DNA of 56,886 nt. Origin: Chloroflexota bacterium. Lineage in GTDB: Bacteria > Chloroflexota > UBA11872 > VXOZ01. Shown piece by piece: positions 42,829-51,396 of this stretch. The stretch covers positions 84,070 to 140,955 of the forward strand of contig JAPOQA010000021.1 of NCBI GenBank assembly GCA_026710945.1. The letters are read 5' to 3'. The notes under the pieces were generated by a model. It made no database searches, had not been told where the DNA came from, and saw nothing but the letters and a program-made list of their open reading frames with translations. A program made the position numbers and the translations under genes. Every line of letters begins with the position of its first letter. The first letter of the stretch is position 1.

Positions 42829-44190
42829 ATGTCTACGACGAAACTGACCCGACGCACGGTTCTCGGCGGCACACTCGGAGTTGCCGGCGCCGCATTGCTC
42901 GCCGCTTGCGGCACGGTGCAGACCGCAGCCCCGGCGGAGCAACAAGAGGAAATGGCCCCCAAAGAGGCGGCCCAAGAAGCGCCCGCCATGGAGCATACAC
43001 CCGTGTGGGCCGTGTGGATGGGCGACGAGACCAGCCAGCTACGCTGGAACACCGCCATGGAGCTCTTCGGCGAAGAGCATCCCGAGGTCACGTGGAGGAT
43101 CACGTGGGAGCACTGGAAGCGCAGCCTGCCGCCCTTGCTGGCCGCCGGTGAAATCCCGGACATCGCGAATACGTCGTCAGCCCCCCACATTCTGGTCGAC
43201 AACTGGCTGGATGCCGGCCCCATCATGTCGGCCGCCGGCATCAATCAGGCCGACTACGCCGGGCGGCTCTTCGAGGCCGTTACCTGGCGCGGCAAGACCA
43301 TGGGCGTTCCCACCGGCTCGAACACCACCGCGCTCTTCTATAGAGGCGACATGTTCGATGAAGCCGGCCAGAATCCGCCGACGAACGACATGTCTTGGGA
43401 AGAGACCATCGCGGTTTCCGCCGACATCGCAGGCCGCCTGAATCAGGGCGAGGAGCGCGCGCGCTGGGGTATCTCTACCATGAGCTACGCCTGGAGTTAC
43501 TTCCCGCTCCTCTACGCGGGAATGTTGGATACCGACGGCAACGTCGTGGTGAACCGCGAAATCGCCGTGCACCTCGTGCAGTTGATCATGCAGGACTCGA
43601 TTGAGAAGTTCCGCGCCGCCCCCACGCGGGAAGACCTTGCGGCCACGGAAGACTATTACGGCACCGGGGTCTTCCCCACCGGTAAGGTGGCCATGGTGCC
43701 GGGCGGCACGTTCATCTTGAAGCCGTTCCGCGAAGCCGACCCGTTCGCGTTCTCCACGGTGGAAGTGCCCTATACGGAAATAACTGGTACCAGGGTGCGC
43801 GGCGCCTTCAACGGGCACGAGCAGATGAGCCTGCTGGCCGGCGGCGCGGAAAACCCGGATGCGCAGGAGTTCGCAATCTGGACGATGGGGGAGAAGCACC
43901 AACGCTGGATGGGCGGCGAGGGCTGGTCGGTGCCGGCGCTGAATGCGGCGGCGGAAACGTTCGCGCCGCCGGCGGACGATCCGCGGCCCGCCGACCAGAG
44001 CGCGTTCGTCAAGGCCATTAGCTACGCCACCAGCTACTTCGCGCACCCGGCCTCCAGCGCAATCGCCTCCGCGGGCACCGGCCCGCTCCGCGCCTTCGTG
44101 GAAGAAGGGGCGCTCACCGCCGAGGAGACCGTGGACCTGGCAATCGACCAGATGCAAGCCGCAGTGGACGAATGGGAGAGCAACCAGTAG
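42829..44190 (+). CDS. ABC transporter extracellular substrate-binding protein, Tat/lipoprotein type
   Basis: 453 residues from the ATG at 42829, AAGGAG nine bases upstream (an open extension to 42748 has none). Twin-Arg signal (KLTRRTVLGG) combined with a lipobox LLAACG (Cys27). The mature protein is a family-1 (sugar) solute-binding protein: FGEEHPEVTWRITWEHWKRS, IPDIANTS, GVPTGSNTTALFYRGDMFDE, VAMVPGGTFILKP. No permease genes follow, so the transporter must be encoded elsewhere or the protein is an orphan. It probably binds a sugar or a small organic compound outside the membrane. Confidence 0.9.
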   Translation: MSTTKLTRRTVLGGTLGVAGAALLAACGTVQTAAPAEQQEEMAPKEAAQEAPAMEHTPVWAVWMGDETSQLRWNTAMELFGEEHPEVTWRITWEHWKRSLPPLLAAGEIPDIANTSSAPHILVDNWLDAGPIMSAAGINQADYAGRLFEAVTWRGKTMGVPTGSNTTALFYRGDMFDEAGQNPPTNDMSWEETIAVSADIAGRLNQGEERARWGISTMSYAWSYFPLLYAGMLDTDGNVVVNREIAVHLVQLIMQDSIEKFRAAPTREDLAATEDYYGTGVFPTGKVAMVPGGTFILKPFREADPFAFSTVEVPYTEITGTRVRGAFNGHEQMSLLAGGAENPDAQEFAIWTMGEKHQRWMGGEGWSVPALNAAAETFAPPADDPRPADQSAFVKAISYATSYFAHPASSAIASAGTGPLRAFVEEGALTAEETVDLAIDQMQAAVDEWESNQ

Positions 44191-44280
44191 CCCGCACAAA
44201 GGCCTGACAAAGGAAACGCTTGCCTTGCGCGAGAACATGGCATGTTGATGGCGTAGAGCACGAGCCAATGCGCCATCTGC

Positions 44281-44315
44281 TCCCTCTTCCGCAGGGAGAG
44301 GGTCGGGGTGAGGGC
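44281..44315. repeat. Dispersed CCCTCT/AGGGAGAGGG...GGTGAGGG palindrome
   Basis: TCCCTCTTCCGCAGGGAGAG-GGTCGGGGTGAGGGC, the reverse-oriented form of the dispersed element (compare 48396-48430). It is directly followed by the palindrome at 44321-44352. Confidence 0.75.
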
Positions 44316-44320
44316 ACAAT

Positions 44321-44352
44321 CTGTAGGGGCACGATATATCGTGCCCCTACAG
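44321..44352. repeat. Perfect 32-bp palindrome
   Basis: CTGTAGGGGCACGATA followed by its exact reverse complement TATCGTGCCCCTACAG, no loop. It is adjacent to a dispersed repeat (44281-44315) and between the binding-protein and dehydrogenase genes. It could act as a bidirectional transcription stop or be a mobile-element end. Confidence 0.8.
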
Positions 44353-44615
44353 TTGTCTAGAGATCAAGGCTTGCCATCAGGGCAATCGCGTCTAACGGTA
44401 CTTTGTGCAAAATACTCCGTGAATCCAGCAAGAATAAGACGCGATTGCCCTGGGCGTCCCATTCGTCTCCATGGTATAGGCATCGCGAGCCCACATGTTA
44501 GTTGAACGCGTTCCACGCCTCCTGAGCCAAGCGCTTACACTATAATGACACCAGCTAGACAATGATTTGGGGTGAGCAGCAAACGTGACGGCCTAAGGCA
44601 CCTAAGGAACGACCC

Positions 44616-46118
44616 ATGGAATCTCAGCTCGAGCAGACCAAAACGCGTAAAGCCACAGAATCTTCCGCTCCCAAGCTCCGCAACTACGTCAACGGCGCGT
44701 GGGTCACGCCCCAGACCGAAAACTACCTGGACGTAACGAATCCGGCAAACGGCGACGTGATTGCCCAAGTGCCGCTCTCATCCAAGGAGGACACCGACGC
44801 AGCCGTGGCGGCGGCGCACGCCGCGTTCCCCGCCTGGCGCGCCACGCCGCCATTGGAGCGCTCGCGCCTGCTCTTTGCGGTCAAAGCGCGCATGGAAGAG
44901 CGCTTTGAGGACTTCGCCCAAGCCGTTACGCGGGAGCACGGCAAGACCCTGGAGGACGCGCGCGGCTCCGTGCGCCGCGCCATCGAGAACGTGGAAGTGG
45001 CGTGCGGCATACCGTCGCTGCTCATGGGTTACGGCCTGGAGGACGGCGCGGCGAAGGGTATTGACGAAGACGTGGTGCGCCAGCCGTTGGGGGTCTTTGC
45101 GGCGGTGTGTCCATTCAACTTTCCGCTCATGGTGCCGTTCTGGTTCTGGCCCTATGCCGTCGCTTGCGGCAATACGTACATCATCAAGCCCTCCGAGCAG
45201 GTGCCGACGAGCATGCAGCTCGTGTTCGAGGAGCTGGACGCCTGCGGCTTCCCTCCCGGCGTGATCAACGTGGTGAACGGGTCGAAAGAGGCCGTGGACG
45301 CCTTGCTGGATAGTCCGCAGGTGCGCGGTATCTCCTTTGTCGGTTCCACGCCGACGGCCCGGTATCTCTACGCCCGCGCGGGCGAGCAGGGAAAGCGCGT
45401 GCAGGCCCAGGGCGGCGCGAAGAACGTGATCGTCGTCATGCCCGACGCCGCGCTGGACGAGACGGTGGGCAACGTGATCAACTCCGCGTTTGGCTCCGCG
45501 GGCCAACGCTGCTTGGCGGGGTCAGTGGTGGTGACCGTGGGCGCGGGACACGAACGCGTGCGCGACGCCATCGTGCAAGCGGCGGGTTCTTTGGCAGTTG
45601 GCAACGGCGCGGATGAAGACGTCGAGCTTGGCCCGGTAATCTCACAGTCCGCCAAGGAGCGCATCCTCGGCTACATCGAGCGCGGCGAGGCTGAAGGCGC
45701 GGCCTTGCTCCTCGACGGCCGCGCGGCGGCGGCAGAACAGGACGCCAACGGCGCGTTCGTCGGCGCGACCATATTCGACGAGGTGCAGACCGACATGGCG
45801 CTCTTCACCGACGAAATCTTCGGCCCGGTGCTCAGCATGCTCCACGTGGAGACGCTCGACGACGCCATTACGCTGATCGAGAATCAGCGCTACGGCAACG
45901 CGGCGTCCATCTTCACGCAGGACGGCGCCGCGGCCCGCGAGTTCCGCTATCGCGCCCCCACCGGCAACATCGGCATCAACGTGGGCGTGGCCGCGCCCAT
46001 GGCCTACTTCCCCTTCAGCGGCGCGAAAGAGTCCTTCTTCGGCACGCTCCACGGCCAAGGCCGCGATGCGATTGACTTCTTCACCGAACGCAAAGTGGTG
46101 ATAACACGATGGTTCTGA
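44616..46118 (+). CDS. mmsA: Methylmalonate-semialdehyde dehydrogenase (CoA-acylating)
   Basis: 500 residues, aldehyde-dehydrogenase superfamily. CoA-acylating MMSDH/IolA oxidises methylmalonate or malonate semialdehyde to propionyl- or acetyl-CoA in valine, inositol and pyrimidine breakdown. Marks: CPFNFPLMVPFWFWPYAVACG, FVGSTPTARYLY, the catalytic Cys299 in GSAGQRCLAGS, and QGGAKNVIVVMPDA, where the general-base Glu of ordinary aldehyde dehydrogenases is absent, as in MMSDH. The first 20 residues are a polar extension. A TATAAT at 44541-44546 may be its -10 box; no -35 match. The ribosome site is GGAACGACCC, weak. Confidence 0.93.
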   Translation: MESQLEQTKTRKATESSAPKLRNYVNGAWVTPQTENYLDVTNPANGDVIAQVPLSSKEDTDAAVAAAHAAFPAWRATPPLERSRLLFAVKARMEERFEDFAQAVTREHGKTLEDARGSVRRAIENVEVACGIPSLLMGYGLEDGAAKGIDEDVVRQPLGVFAAVCPFNFPLMVPFWFWPYAVACGNTYIIKPSEQVPTSMQLVFEELDACGFPPGVINVVNGSKEAVDALLDSPQVRGISFVGSTPTARYLYARAGEQGKRVQAQGGAKNVIVVMPDAALDETVGNVINSAFGSAGQRCLAGSVVVTVGAGHERVRDAIVQAAGSLAVGNGADEDVELGPVISQSAKERILGYIERGEAEGAALLLDGRAAAAEQDANGAFVGATIFDEVQTDMALFTDEIFGPVLSMLHVETLDDAITLIENQRYGNAASIFTQDGAAAREFRYRAPTGNIGINVGVAAPMAYFPFSGAKESFFGTLHGQGRDAIDFFTERKVVITRWF

Positions 46119-46243
46119 AAGCGTCTATGAGATTCTAGATTAAGTCTGACCTGAATTTTGGTTTTCGAGGCACAATGTCATTCCTGTAAGTGTTGAGTAA
46201 TTCGTTGACAGAATTCGCTTTCCATTCTGAGGAGTTGACGGTG

Positions 46244-46271
46244 CATGTCATTCCGAGCGGAGCGAGGAATC
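46244..46271. repeat. Dispersed palindrome, GTCATTCCGAGCGGAGCGAGGAAT type
   Basis: GTCATTCCGAGCGGAGCGAGGAATC, a distant relative of the GTCATTCC...GGAATGAC palindrome family; compare 47846-47873. Confidence 0.5.
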
Positions 46272-46326
46272 TAGGGTTCTCGACAGAGCGTCTATGGGAT
46301 TGGCAAAAGAGGTTGGGGACTAACGA

Positions 46327-47700
46327 GTGGGAAAGAGACAGCGCATAGTTCTTGACCGGAGAGCCTTCTTGCAGTTCTCTGGCGCAAGCCTCGCGGCGTG
46401 TGGGGCCACCTTTGCCCTGAGTTGGCCTGCCTACGCCGAAATCGCTGACCCGGAAAGCGAAGGCAGAGACGCAATCTCTTTGGAAGACCTGCTTCAGTAT
46501 GCCCGCACTGGAGCCATACCATTCTGGGTCGCCAGCGAGTTTGTAGGAACCTGGTTAAACAACCTCAGATTCAATGCCTTACCATCTGATTTGAATCGTT
46601 ATTACCGGAATGCGGGTAGCACATATCGAAGTCTCGTAGGTGCAGAATCGATCTGGGAGACAATCCCGCGGTCAGTACGTGTGGGCGGACCGGATGCGCT
46701 GCGGGAGTTTCATGCGTCAAGGGACTGGAGTCACTTTGTTCCTCGCAGCCTTGGTGGCAGTGACAGCGCTAACGCGGGCATTTTCGAAAAGAAACTGCTC
46801 AATCAAGTCAGAGGCGCCGCACCAATGACTGCGGCTGAGATTGCCCAAGCTAGGTACGCACTCAATGCAACGGCCGTGCGCAATGCCGTTACATTGGCGG
46901 CCAAGGCCACGGTTACGGGGGCCTTGGTCGCTGTTGCGATTGAGGGGACATTTGCTGTAATGGAATACGGCTTACTGTACCAGGAAGGAAAGATAAGCCA
47001 ACCTGAATTCTTGCTGCAAGTTGGACAACATCTAATCCAAAGTGGGGGAGTATCTGTTGCGATAGCAGGACTAGTGGTTGGTCTGACGCTAGTATTCCCG
47101 CCGCTCCTACTAATACTTAGCTCTATGACATTGCCCTTGGCCTTTGTTGTCTTCGCACTTGTAGGGCATCGTTTCTACGAATTGAGCGCTGAGTGGATGC
47201 AGAGCGTTGGACTTGCACCGTTGCAAGCAGCCTGGGACAAAGCGAAGGCCGTCCCATTGCAGGTTTGGGCAGAAGCGTCACATACTCTTGCAGGATTTCG
47301 TCAGCAATTGGGAGATATCTCTACTTGGGCCTTGAGGGAAGCGAAAGATGTTGCCGAGGGCGCTTGGCAGGGAACAGGAGATGTTTCCGGAGTGTTGTGG
47401 CAGGGAGCCGGAAATCTCTCTATGAGAACTTGGCAGCAAGTAGAGGGCCTACCTGATGGCACTTTGGTAGGCATAGGCGAATTCTCTGCTGGAGCCTGGC
47501 AGGGCGCGGGTAGCGCTTCCCAAAGAGCGGTGCAGGTTACTTCGGAGACATCGATGGGCGCTTGGGAGTGGGTATCAGTTACGAGTGACGGAATTGCTGT
47601 GGACGTAACTGGGGTGCCAGAGCAAATACTAGATTGGATTAGAGATGCGGCACTACCATGGCTTCGAGATAGGGCGTCACCAGCCGTGTTTTGGAAATAG
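46327..47700 (+). CDS. Tat-signal protein with HNH-toxin-like segment and membrane hairpin
   Basis: 457 residues, GTG start. A Tat-type leader (LDRRAFLQFSGASLAACGAT) precedes about 100 residues of unknown type. Then comes DWSHFVPRSLGGSDSANAG (about 132-150) with IFEKKLLNQVRGA after it. This matches in layout the WSH...PRS..GGS...N..FE...N..RGA block of HNH/ENDO VII-like toxin nucleases. A hydrophobic region follows (about 185-285) with two or three membrane segments (ATVTGALVAVAIEGTFAVME, SVAIAGLVVGLTLVFPPLLL). The C-terminal 120 residues carry repeats around AWQGAG/LWQGAG. It may be an exported toxin or a membrane-docked relative. Toxicity is inferred; no immunity gene is recognised downstream. 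Confidence 0.62.
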   Translation: MGKRQRIVLDRRAFLQFSGASLAACGATFALSWPAYAEIADPESEGRDAISLEDLLQYARTGAIPFWVASEFVGTWLNNLRFNALPSDLNRYYRNAGSTYRSLVGAESIWETIPRSVRVGGPDALREFHASRDWSHFVPRSLGGSDSANAGIFEKKLLNQVRGAAPMTAAEIAQARYALNATAVRNAVTLAAKATVTGALVAVAIEGTFAVMEYGLLYQEGKISQPEFLLQVGQHLIQSGGVSVAIAGLVVGLTLVFPPLLLILSSMTLPLAFVVFALVGHRFYELSAEWMQSVGLAPLQAAWDKAKAVPLQVWAEASHTLAGFRQQLGDISTWALREAKDVAEGAWQGTGDVSGVLWQGAGNLSMRTWQQVEGLPDGTLVGIGEFSAGAWQGAGSASQRAVQVTSETSMGAWEWVSVTSDGIAVDVTGVPEQILDWIRDAALPWLRDRASPAVFWK

Positions 47701-47780
47701 GCCGGAGCATGAAGGGCGCATTCAGCAGACGTTGGCCGCGCGCTTGTTTCGGAGGAGGAGCGATCCTTCTCCTGTCAACG

Positions 47781-47809
47781 TTGAGAACGCTCAGACTTGA
47801 CGGTATAAT
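47781..47809 (+). promoter_or_regulatory. Promoter upstream of the 47938 gene
   Basis: TTGAGA (47781-47786), 17-base spacer, perfect TATAAT (47804-47809). Transcripts would run through the palindrome at 47846-47873 before the gene. Confidence 0.6.
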
Positions 47810-47845
47810 CTCTGCGTGACGCGCGAGAAGACTTGCGATTGAAGA

Positions 47846-47873
47846 TGGATTCCCGCGCAAGCGGGAATGACGG
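47846..47873. repeat. Dispersed palindrome ATTCCCGCGCAAGCGGGAAT
   Basis: TGGATTCCCGCGCAAGCGGG-AATGACGG: ATTCCC, eight bases, GGGAAT, which has the same spacing as the dRS3 repeats of Neisseria (known family; relation not shown). In an mRNA leader it would form an 8-bp hairpin. Confidence 0.7.
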
Positions 47874-47937
47874 AAAACGGTGTTCTGATCTCAGAATGAT
47901 GTCGGACTGTGCGGCTCATGAGCCGCAGTTAGGAGAC

Positions 47938-48246
47938 ATGGCCCAGATGCCGATGCGGGATGAACAAGCGTTGTGGTGTGTGGAGTGGGGCAAGCGCGCC
48001 ACCGAGGGACGGTACTATCCAGACGGGTACTCGCTGCACACGTCCTTGGCCGACGCCGAAGAGTATCAGCAGGTCAACCTGACGCGCTCCATGGCGGCGA
48101 CCCAATGGCAGGGCGAACCCCGCGTGCTCCTGCGCAAGCCCTACCGCTGCCTGGTGCCTGATTGGCAGCACCAGCAGACCCTGGCCAGCGACATCGGCGC
48201 CCACTTCAGCGGCGCCTCCCCCATGCCGCTCTCAGAGGCCGGTTGA
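47938..48246 (+). CDS. Small hypothetical protein
   Basis: About 103 residues from the ATG at 47938 (ATGs at 47947 and 47953 are better spaced from the AGGAG at 47931; the frame is open further upstream through a repeat). Sequence: ALWCVEWGKRATEGRYYPDGY, HTSLADAEEYQQVNLTRS, KPYRCLVPDWQHQQTLAS. It is hydrophilic and Trp-rich, with no signal. A good promoter lies upstream. Family not recognised. Confidence 0.6.
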   Translation: MAQMPMRDEQALWCVEWGKRATEGRYYPDGYSLHTSLADAEEYQQVNLTRSMAATQWQGEPRVLLRKPYRCLVPDWQHQQTLASDIGAHFSGASPMPLSEAG

Positions 48247-48395
48247 GGGGACAATTGTCTTTCAGCACTGCCTCATCTCAAATGCCAAGTCACAGTGCAG
48301 TTCGTCGCTGCAATTGCCGCGCTTTCTTCTTGCATTGTCCGCGAAAGTGCAAGAGAAATCTTGGACACTCTCCATCTCGCGGAGACCCTCTGGTT

Positions 48396-48430
48396 CCCTC
48401 TCCTGGGGGAGAGGGTTAGGGTGAGGGCGA
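48396..48430. repeat. Left inverted-repeat arm of the DUF559 cassette
   Basis: CCCTCTCCTGGGGGAGAGGG-TTAGGGTGAGGGCGA; its reverse complement matches 48778-48812 at 33 of 35 positions. It contains the TAA stop codon of the DUF559 gene (48416-48418). Internally it forms the hairpin CCCTCTCC/GGAGAGGG. Confidence 0.9.
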
Positions 48431-48787
48431 CTCTTGGACTTGCCACTCACGTAGGGTAGCATCCAAGACTGCTTCCGTCTGCGTCAGCACCTGTTTGATC
48501 CAGATTCGACCTACGCGAAACCCCTGTGCCTCCGGCCAATCCGTGCGAACTGAATCCTCTTCTTTGCGAAGCTGGCGCTGACCACCATCTATCTCAATCG
48601 CCAGGATTCCCTCATAGCGCAGGAAGTCAACAATGTACTTGCCACGGGGTGCTTGTCTGCGGAATTTGCAGCCGACAAACTGACGACTGTGCAAGTGACG
48701 CCGCAGGATCCTCTCGGCTTCTGTTGAGTTCTTGCGGAGTCGTCGTGCTCTAGCGGCGCCTTGCGATGCCAAGACTTTCGCCCTCAC
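48416..48787 (-). CDS. DUF559 endonuclease (Vsr-like fold)
   Basis: 123 residues, the usual DUF559 length. Signature blocks: ARRLRKNSTEAERILRRHLHSRQ, FRRQAPRGKYIVDFLRYEG, and the catalytic-type acidic pair in IVDF and LAIEIDGGQR. The fold is that of very-short-patch-repair and other PD-(D/E)xK nucleases; the target is unknown. The terminal FRVGRIWIKQVL replaces the common RFWNNEVL. The GTG start (48787) and the stop (48416) lie in the two arms of an inverted repeat, and the last residues ESPSP are coded by the repeat. No ribosome site is obvious because the repeat occupies the leader. Confidence 0.9.
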   Translation of the reverse strand: MRAKVLASQGAARARRLRKNSTEAERILRRHLHSRQFVGCKFRRQAPRGKYIVDFLRYEGILAIEIDGGQRQLRKEEDSVRTDWPEAQGFRVGRIWIKQVLTQTEAVLDATLREWQVQESPSP

Positions 48788-48812
48788 CCAAACCTTCTCC
48801 CCCAGGAGAGGG
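48778..48812. repeat. Right inverted-repeat arm of the DUF559 cassette
   Basis: TCGCCCTCACCCAAACCTTC-TCCCCCAGGAGAGGG, 33 of 35 identical to the inverted left arm. It contains the GTG start of the DUF559 gene (48785-48787). Confidence 0.9.
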
Positions 48813-48927
48813 CTTTAGATTCAAAACCGCTGCGATTGCATCCAAGAACTGCGGCGTGTTCACTATCCCGCACACGGCGAACGAGCCGAGGAGCTTCCCG
48901 CAACACCTAATTCAACTGACGGTGAGA

Positions 48928-50241
48928 TCACGCAAGTGTGCCCGCGATGCGGAGGGCTTCGGACACTACGATGTGTTCGGCTTGGGGCTGGTAGGGTGCG
49001 GGCAGGTGGTAGAACTTGTGCGAGCGCGTGGGTTCGTAGCCGCCGTCTGCGTATGATGCCTCGGTGCAGAGGTAGCCGATGGTGTCGTTGGAGTAGCCTA
49101 ACGTCCACGCCGCTTGACCCACGTGGTCGGCCATGAGCGCCGCCTCGATCTGCAGGCCGACTTCCAGGAAAACCTCGGCTCCTAGACCCACCATCCAGAG
49201 CCCGCCGATGCGCAAGACCTGGATGGGGAAGTCCACGCTCGTCGGCAGCGACCCGTTGCTCTGCAGGCGGGACAGCATCGACCCGGTCCAAAGCTGCATA
49301 TAGTTGTCGTCTTTCGCCTTGGCACGCATGTCCTTGAGTTCCGCCGCCGTGGGTGGATCCATTAGCGGCAAAGACACGAGCTCGTGCGCCACGCCGATGG
49401 GATAGCCCACCACCATAGTGGCTTCCCGCGCCGCGCGGGCGGCCAGCGCGCCGACGCCGCGGCCGTGGGTGTCGATTTCCTCGCCGCTGCAAGGATGGAA
49501 GCGTGTGCCGCCCGGTGCGATGACGCGCACGCGCATGTTGCCCGCACAGCCCTGCAAAAAGCCAACCACTGGCGCTCCCTGGTCGGCGAACTGTCGTTCC
49601 ACTTCCTGTCTGGCGGCGGCCACGTAGTCGCCGTTCACCACCGGCATGCGGTAGGCGTACCCGGTCGGATGGAACGCCCCCGAGAAGAGTATGGCAACCA
49701 CGGTCCCATCCAGACGCTCGAAGCGCATTGCGCGGATGCGCTGGTCCACGATGCCGTCGTAGTTCGGCGCGAGCTGGGCCTCGCCGCCCTCCATGCGCCG
49801 CCGGTTGATGGCGAAGTTTCCTTCCGCCGCGCCCACGCGCAGCGCCACTGGCTCCAGGCTCGCGTCGGCGCGGGTGACGGCGTCGGCGAGGGATTGCACC
49901 AAACTCTGGTAGTACGTTTCATCAATCTCATCGGGAAGGGCCTGCAGAATCGCGGGTCCGAAGTGACTGTGCGAGGCATTGATCAAGACGCTGGCGCCAG
50001 GAATCGACGACTGCCGTGACACGCGCTCCCGCACGGCGTTGACCAACGGCGCATCCAAACCGAGCACGTCAAGTCCGACAATTGCCACCTTGTGCTCACC
50101 GTCGCTGAGCACCACGGCGGTGGCGTAGAGATCGTGGTAGACGCTCTCCACCCGCAGGTCCGCCCGGCTCGATTGGAACGCGCTCCCCATGGGCGGCGTG
50201 ACCGCCACTTTCGCCCCACCGGCCATTAATCTCGTTGCCAT
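48928..50241 (-). CDS. Neutral/alkaline non-lysosomal ceramidase-like protein
   Basis: 437 residues, corresponding to the N-terminal domain of neutral ceramidases. That domain hydrolyses the amide bond of ceramide in its characterised members; stand-alone bacterial forms are common and of unknown substrate. Visible: AGGAKVAVTPPMGSAFQ near the start, NASHSHFGPAIL with metal-binding His, FSGAFHPTGYAYRM with a second His, VNGDYVAAARQEVE, GFLQGCAGNMRVRV and GYSNDTIGYLCTEASYADGG. No signal peptide, so the enzyme is probably intracellular. The start has AGGAGCGACT upstream. It is adjacent to another amidohydrolase gene in the same orientation. Confidence 0.88.
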   Translation of the reverse strand: MATRLMAGGAKVAVTPPMGSAFQSSRADLRVESVYHDLYATAVVLSDGEHKVAIVGLDVLGLDAPLVNAVRERVSRQSSIPGASVLINASHSHFGPAILQALPDEIDETYYQSLVQSLADAVTRADASLEPVALRVGAAEGNFAINRRRMEGGEAQLAPNYDGIVDQRIRAMRFERLDGTVVAILFSGAFHPTGYAYRMPVVNGDYVAAARQEVERQFADQGAPVVGFLQGCAGNMRVRVIAPGGTRFHPCSGEEIDTHGRGVGALAARAAREATMVVGYPIGVAHELVSLPLMDPPTAAELKDMRAKAKDDNYMQLWTGSMLSRLQSNGSLPTSVDFPIQVLRIGGLWMVGLGAEVFLEVGLQIEAALMADHVGQAAWTLGYSNDTIGYLCTEASYADGGYEPTRSHKFYHLPAPYQPQAEHIVVSEALRIAGTLA

Positions 50242-50352
50242 AGTCGCTCCTCAATCTGCATGCGTTGTATGCCACGTAATCATACCAGGCGGGGCGCGTA
50301 TCCCTTGTTCGCCAGTCATAGCGAACGATACCGCGTGGGGGCAATTGCTTTT

Positions 50353-50387
50353 CCCCTCACCCCAACCCTCTCCCCCAGGAGAGGGAG
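50353..50387. repeat. Solitary dispersed CCCCTCACCCCAACCC...GGAGAGGGAG element
   Basis: CCCCTCACCCCAACCCTCTC-CCCCAGGAGAGGGAG with the same layout as the DUF559 cassette arm but no nuclease gene. It lies between the ceramidase-like gene and the amidohydrolase gene. Confidence 0.85.
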
Positions 50388-50485
50388 CTGTCGCCCGTGG
50401 CCACACTGGGCCTCAAAGCAACTCGCAGGTGTATTTGCCTGAGAGTGTGATTCGCTTCCTCATTAAAGCGCACTGCTGCTTGCGA

Positions 50486-51220
50486 CTACACCGCGCCACC
50501 GAGCAATGCCAGGATGTTGCCGCCCATGATTTTGGCGTAGTCCGCTTCGGGGAACTCCCAGACCTTTACCTTGGCCATTTCGGGCAGGGGCGGATTATAA
50601 TCGCCACCGCCGTCCGACCCCCAGATGAGCTTGTTTGCGCCAAGGGCGTGGTAGGCCTCGCGGATCATCCATGGGCCGCTGGTGAACGAGGTGTCGAGCC
50701 AGATGTTGTCGTGGCGCTTGGCCACGTCGAAGAAGCGCCAGTTCATGTCCTGGTCGCGGCTGGAGCCCAGGTGGGGAATGATGATCTTGGCCTCCGGTAC
50801 GGCGTCCGCCCAGCGGTCGGGAAACTCCGGCCGGTGGGCGCAGCACAGCAGGATGGGAAGGTCGTAGCCGGCCCCTAGTTCGAGTATGGGAAGGAAGAGC
50901 GCGTCGGTAATCTCCCCCTTCACCTCGCCAAAATGCAACTTGATGCCGCGAAACCCCCAGTCCTCGATGGCGCGGCGCAACGCTTCCATGCCCACAGACC
51001 CTTCCTCCGGCACCATGTGGGCAAACGGAATCAGCCGGTCTTCGCGACCGCTGATCGCCCGGCGCGTCATTTCGTTGGATTCGCGACTGGGGAGACAGAT
51101 GCTGAAGACGCACGACTTGTCCACACCGGCTTGGTCCATGTACCGGATGGTGTCGTCCGGGTCCAACTCGCGGCGGTACACGTCGCCGCCTTTGATATGG
51201 ACATGAGCGTCGATGATCAT
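50486..51220 (-). CDS. Amidohydrolase-2 family protein
   Basis: 244 residues with intact metal motif: His-Val-His in MIIDAHVHIKGGD, KLHFGEVKGEI, His in CAHRPEFPD, IIIPHLGSS, and Asp in LIWGSDGGGDYN. ADYAKIMGGNILALL at the end is the family's usual closing helix. Such enzymes act on small carboxylates or lactones in the cytoplasm; the substrate is unknown. It is upstream of the ceramidase-like gene on the same strand, separated by 244 bases and a dispersed repeat, so co-transcription is possible. Fourth amidohydrolase-fold gene of the window. Confidence 0.9.
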   Translation of the reverse strand: MIIDAHVHIKGGDVYRRELDPDDTIRYMDQAGVDKSCVFSICLPSRESNEMTRRAISGREDRLIPFAHMVPEEGSVGMEALRRAIEDWGFRGIKLHFGEVKGEITDALFLPILELGAGYDLPILLCCAHRPEFPDRWADAVPEAKIIIPHLGSSRDQDMNWRFFDVAKRHDNIWLDTSFTSGPWMIREAYHALGANKLIWGSDGGGDYNPPLPEMAKVKVWEFPEADYAKIMGGNILALLGGAV

Positions 51221-51396
51221 GTTCTTCTTCCCCAGTTAACAAGATTTGGCCTTGGCGGCGATGAAGTCTTGCAAGCGGCTCAACCCGCTCTGCAAGCACG
51301 CTGAGCACGCTTCTCCCCGTTACCTCTGCCACCTAGTATAGCCCCACGCGCAAGATGCACGTGCATATGTGAAAAAGGGCACAAGCCTCACGAAAA

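Larger units (their letters stand above)
48396..48812. mobile_element. DUF559 endonuclease cassette bounded by 35-bp inverted repeats
   Basis: A 417-bp unit with 35-bp terminal inverted repeats (two mismatches). Its single gene begins with a GTG inside the right arm and ends with TAA inside the left arm. Nuclease-free copies of the arm are scattered through the window. No target-site duplication is evident. The mobile nature is inferred from this geometry. Confidence 0.6.
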
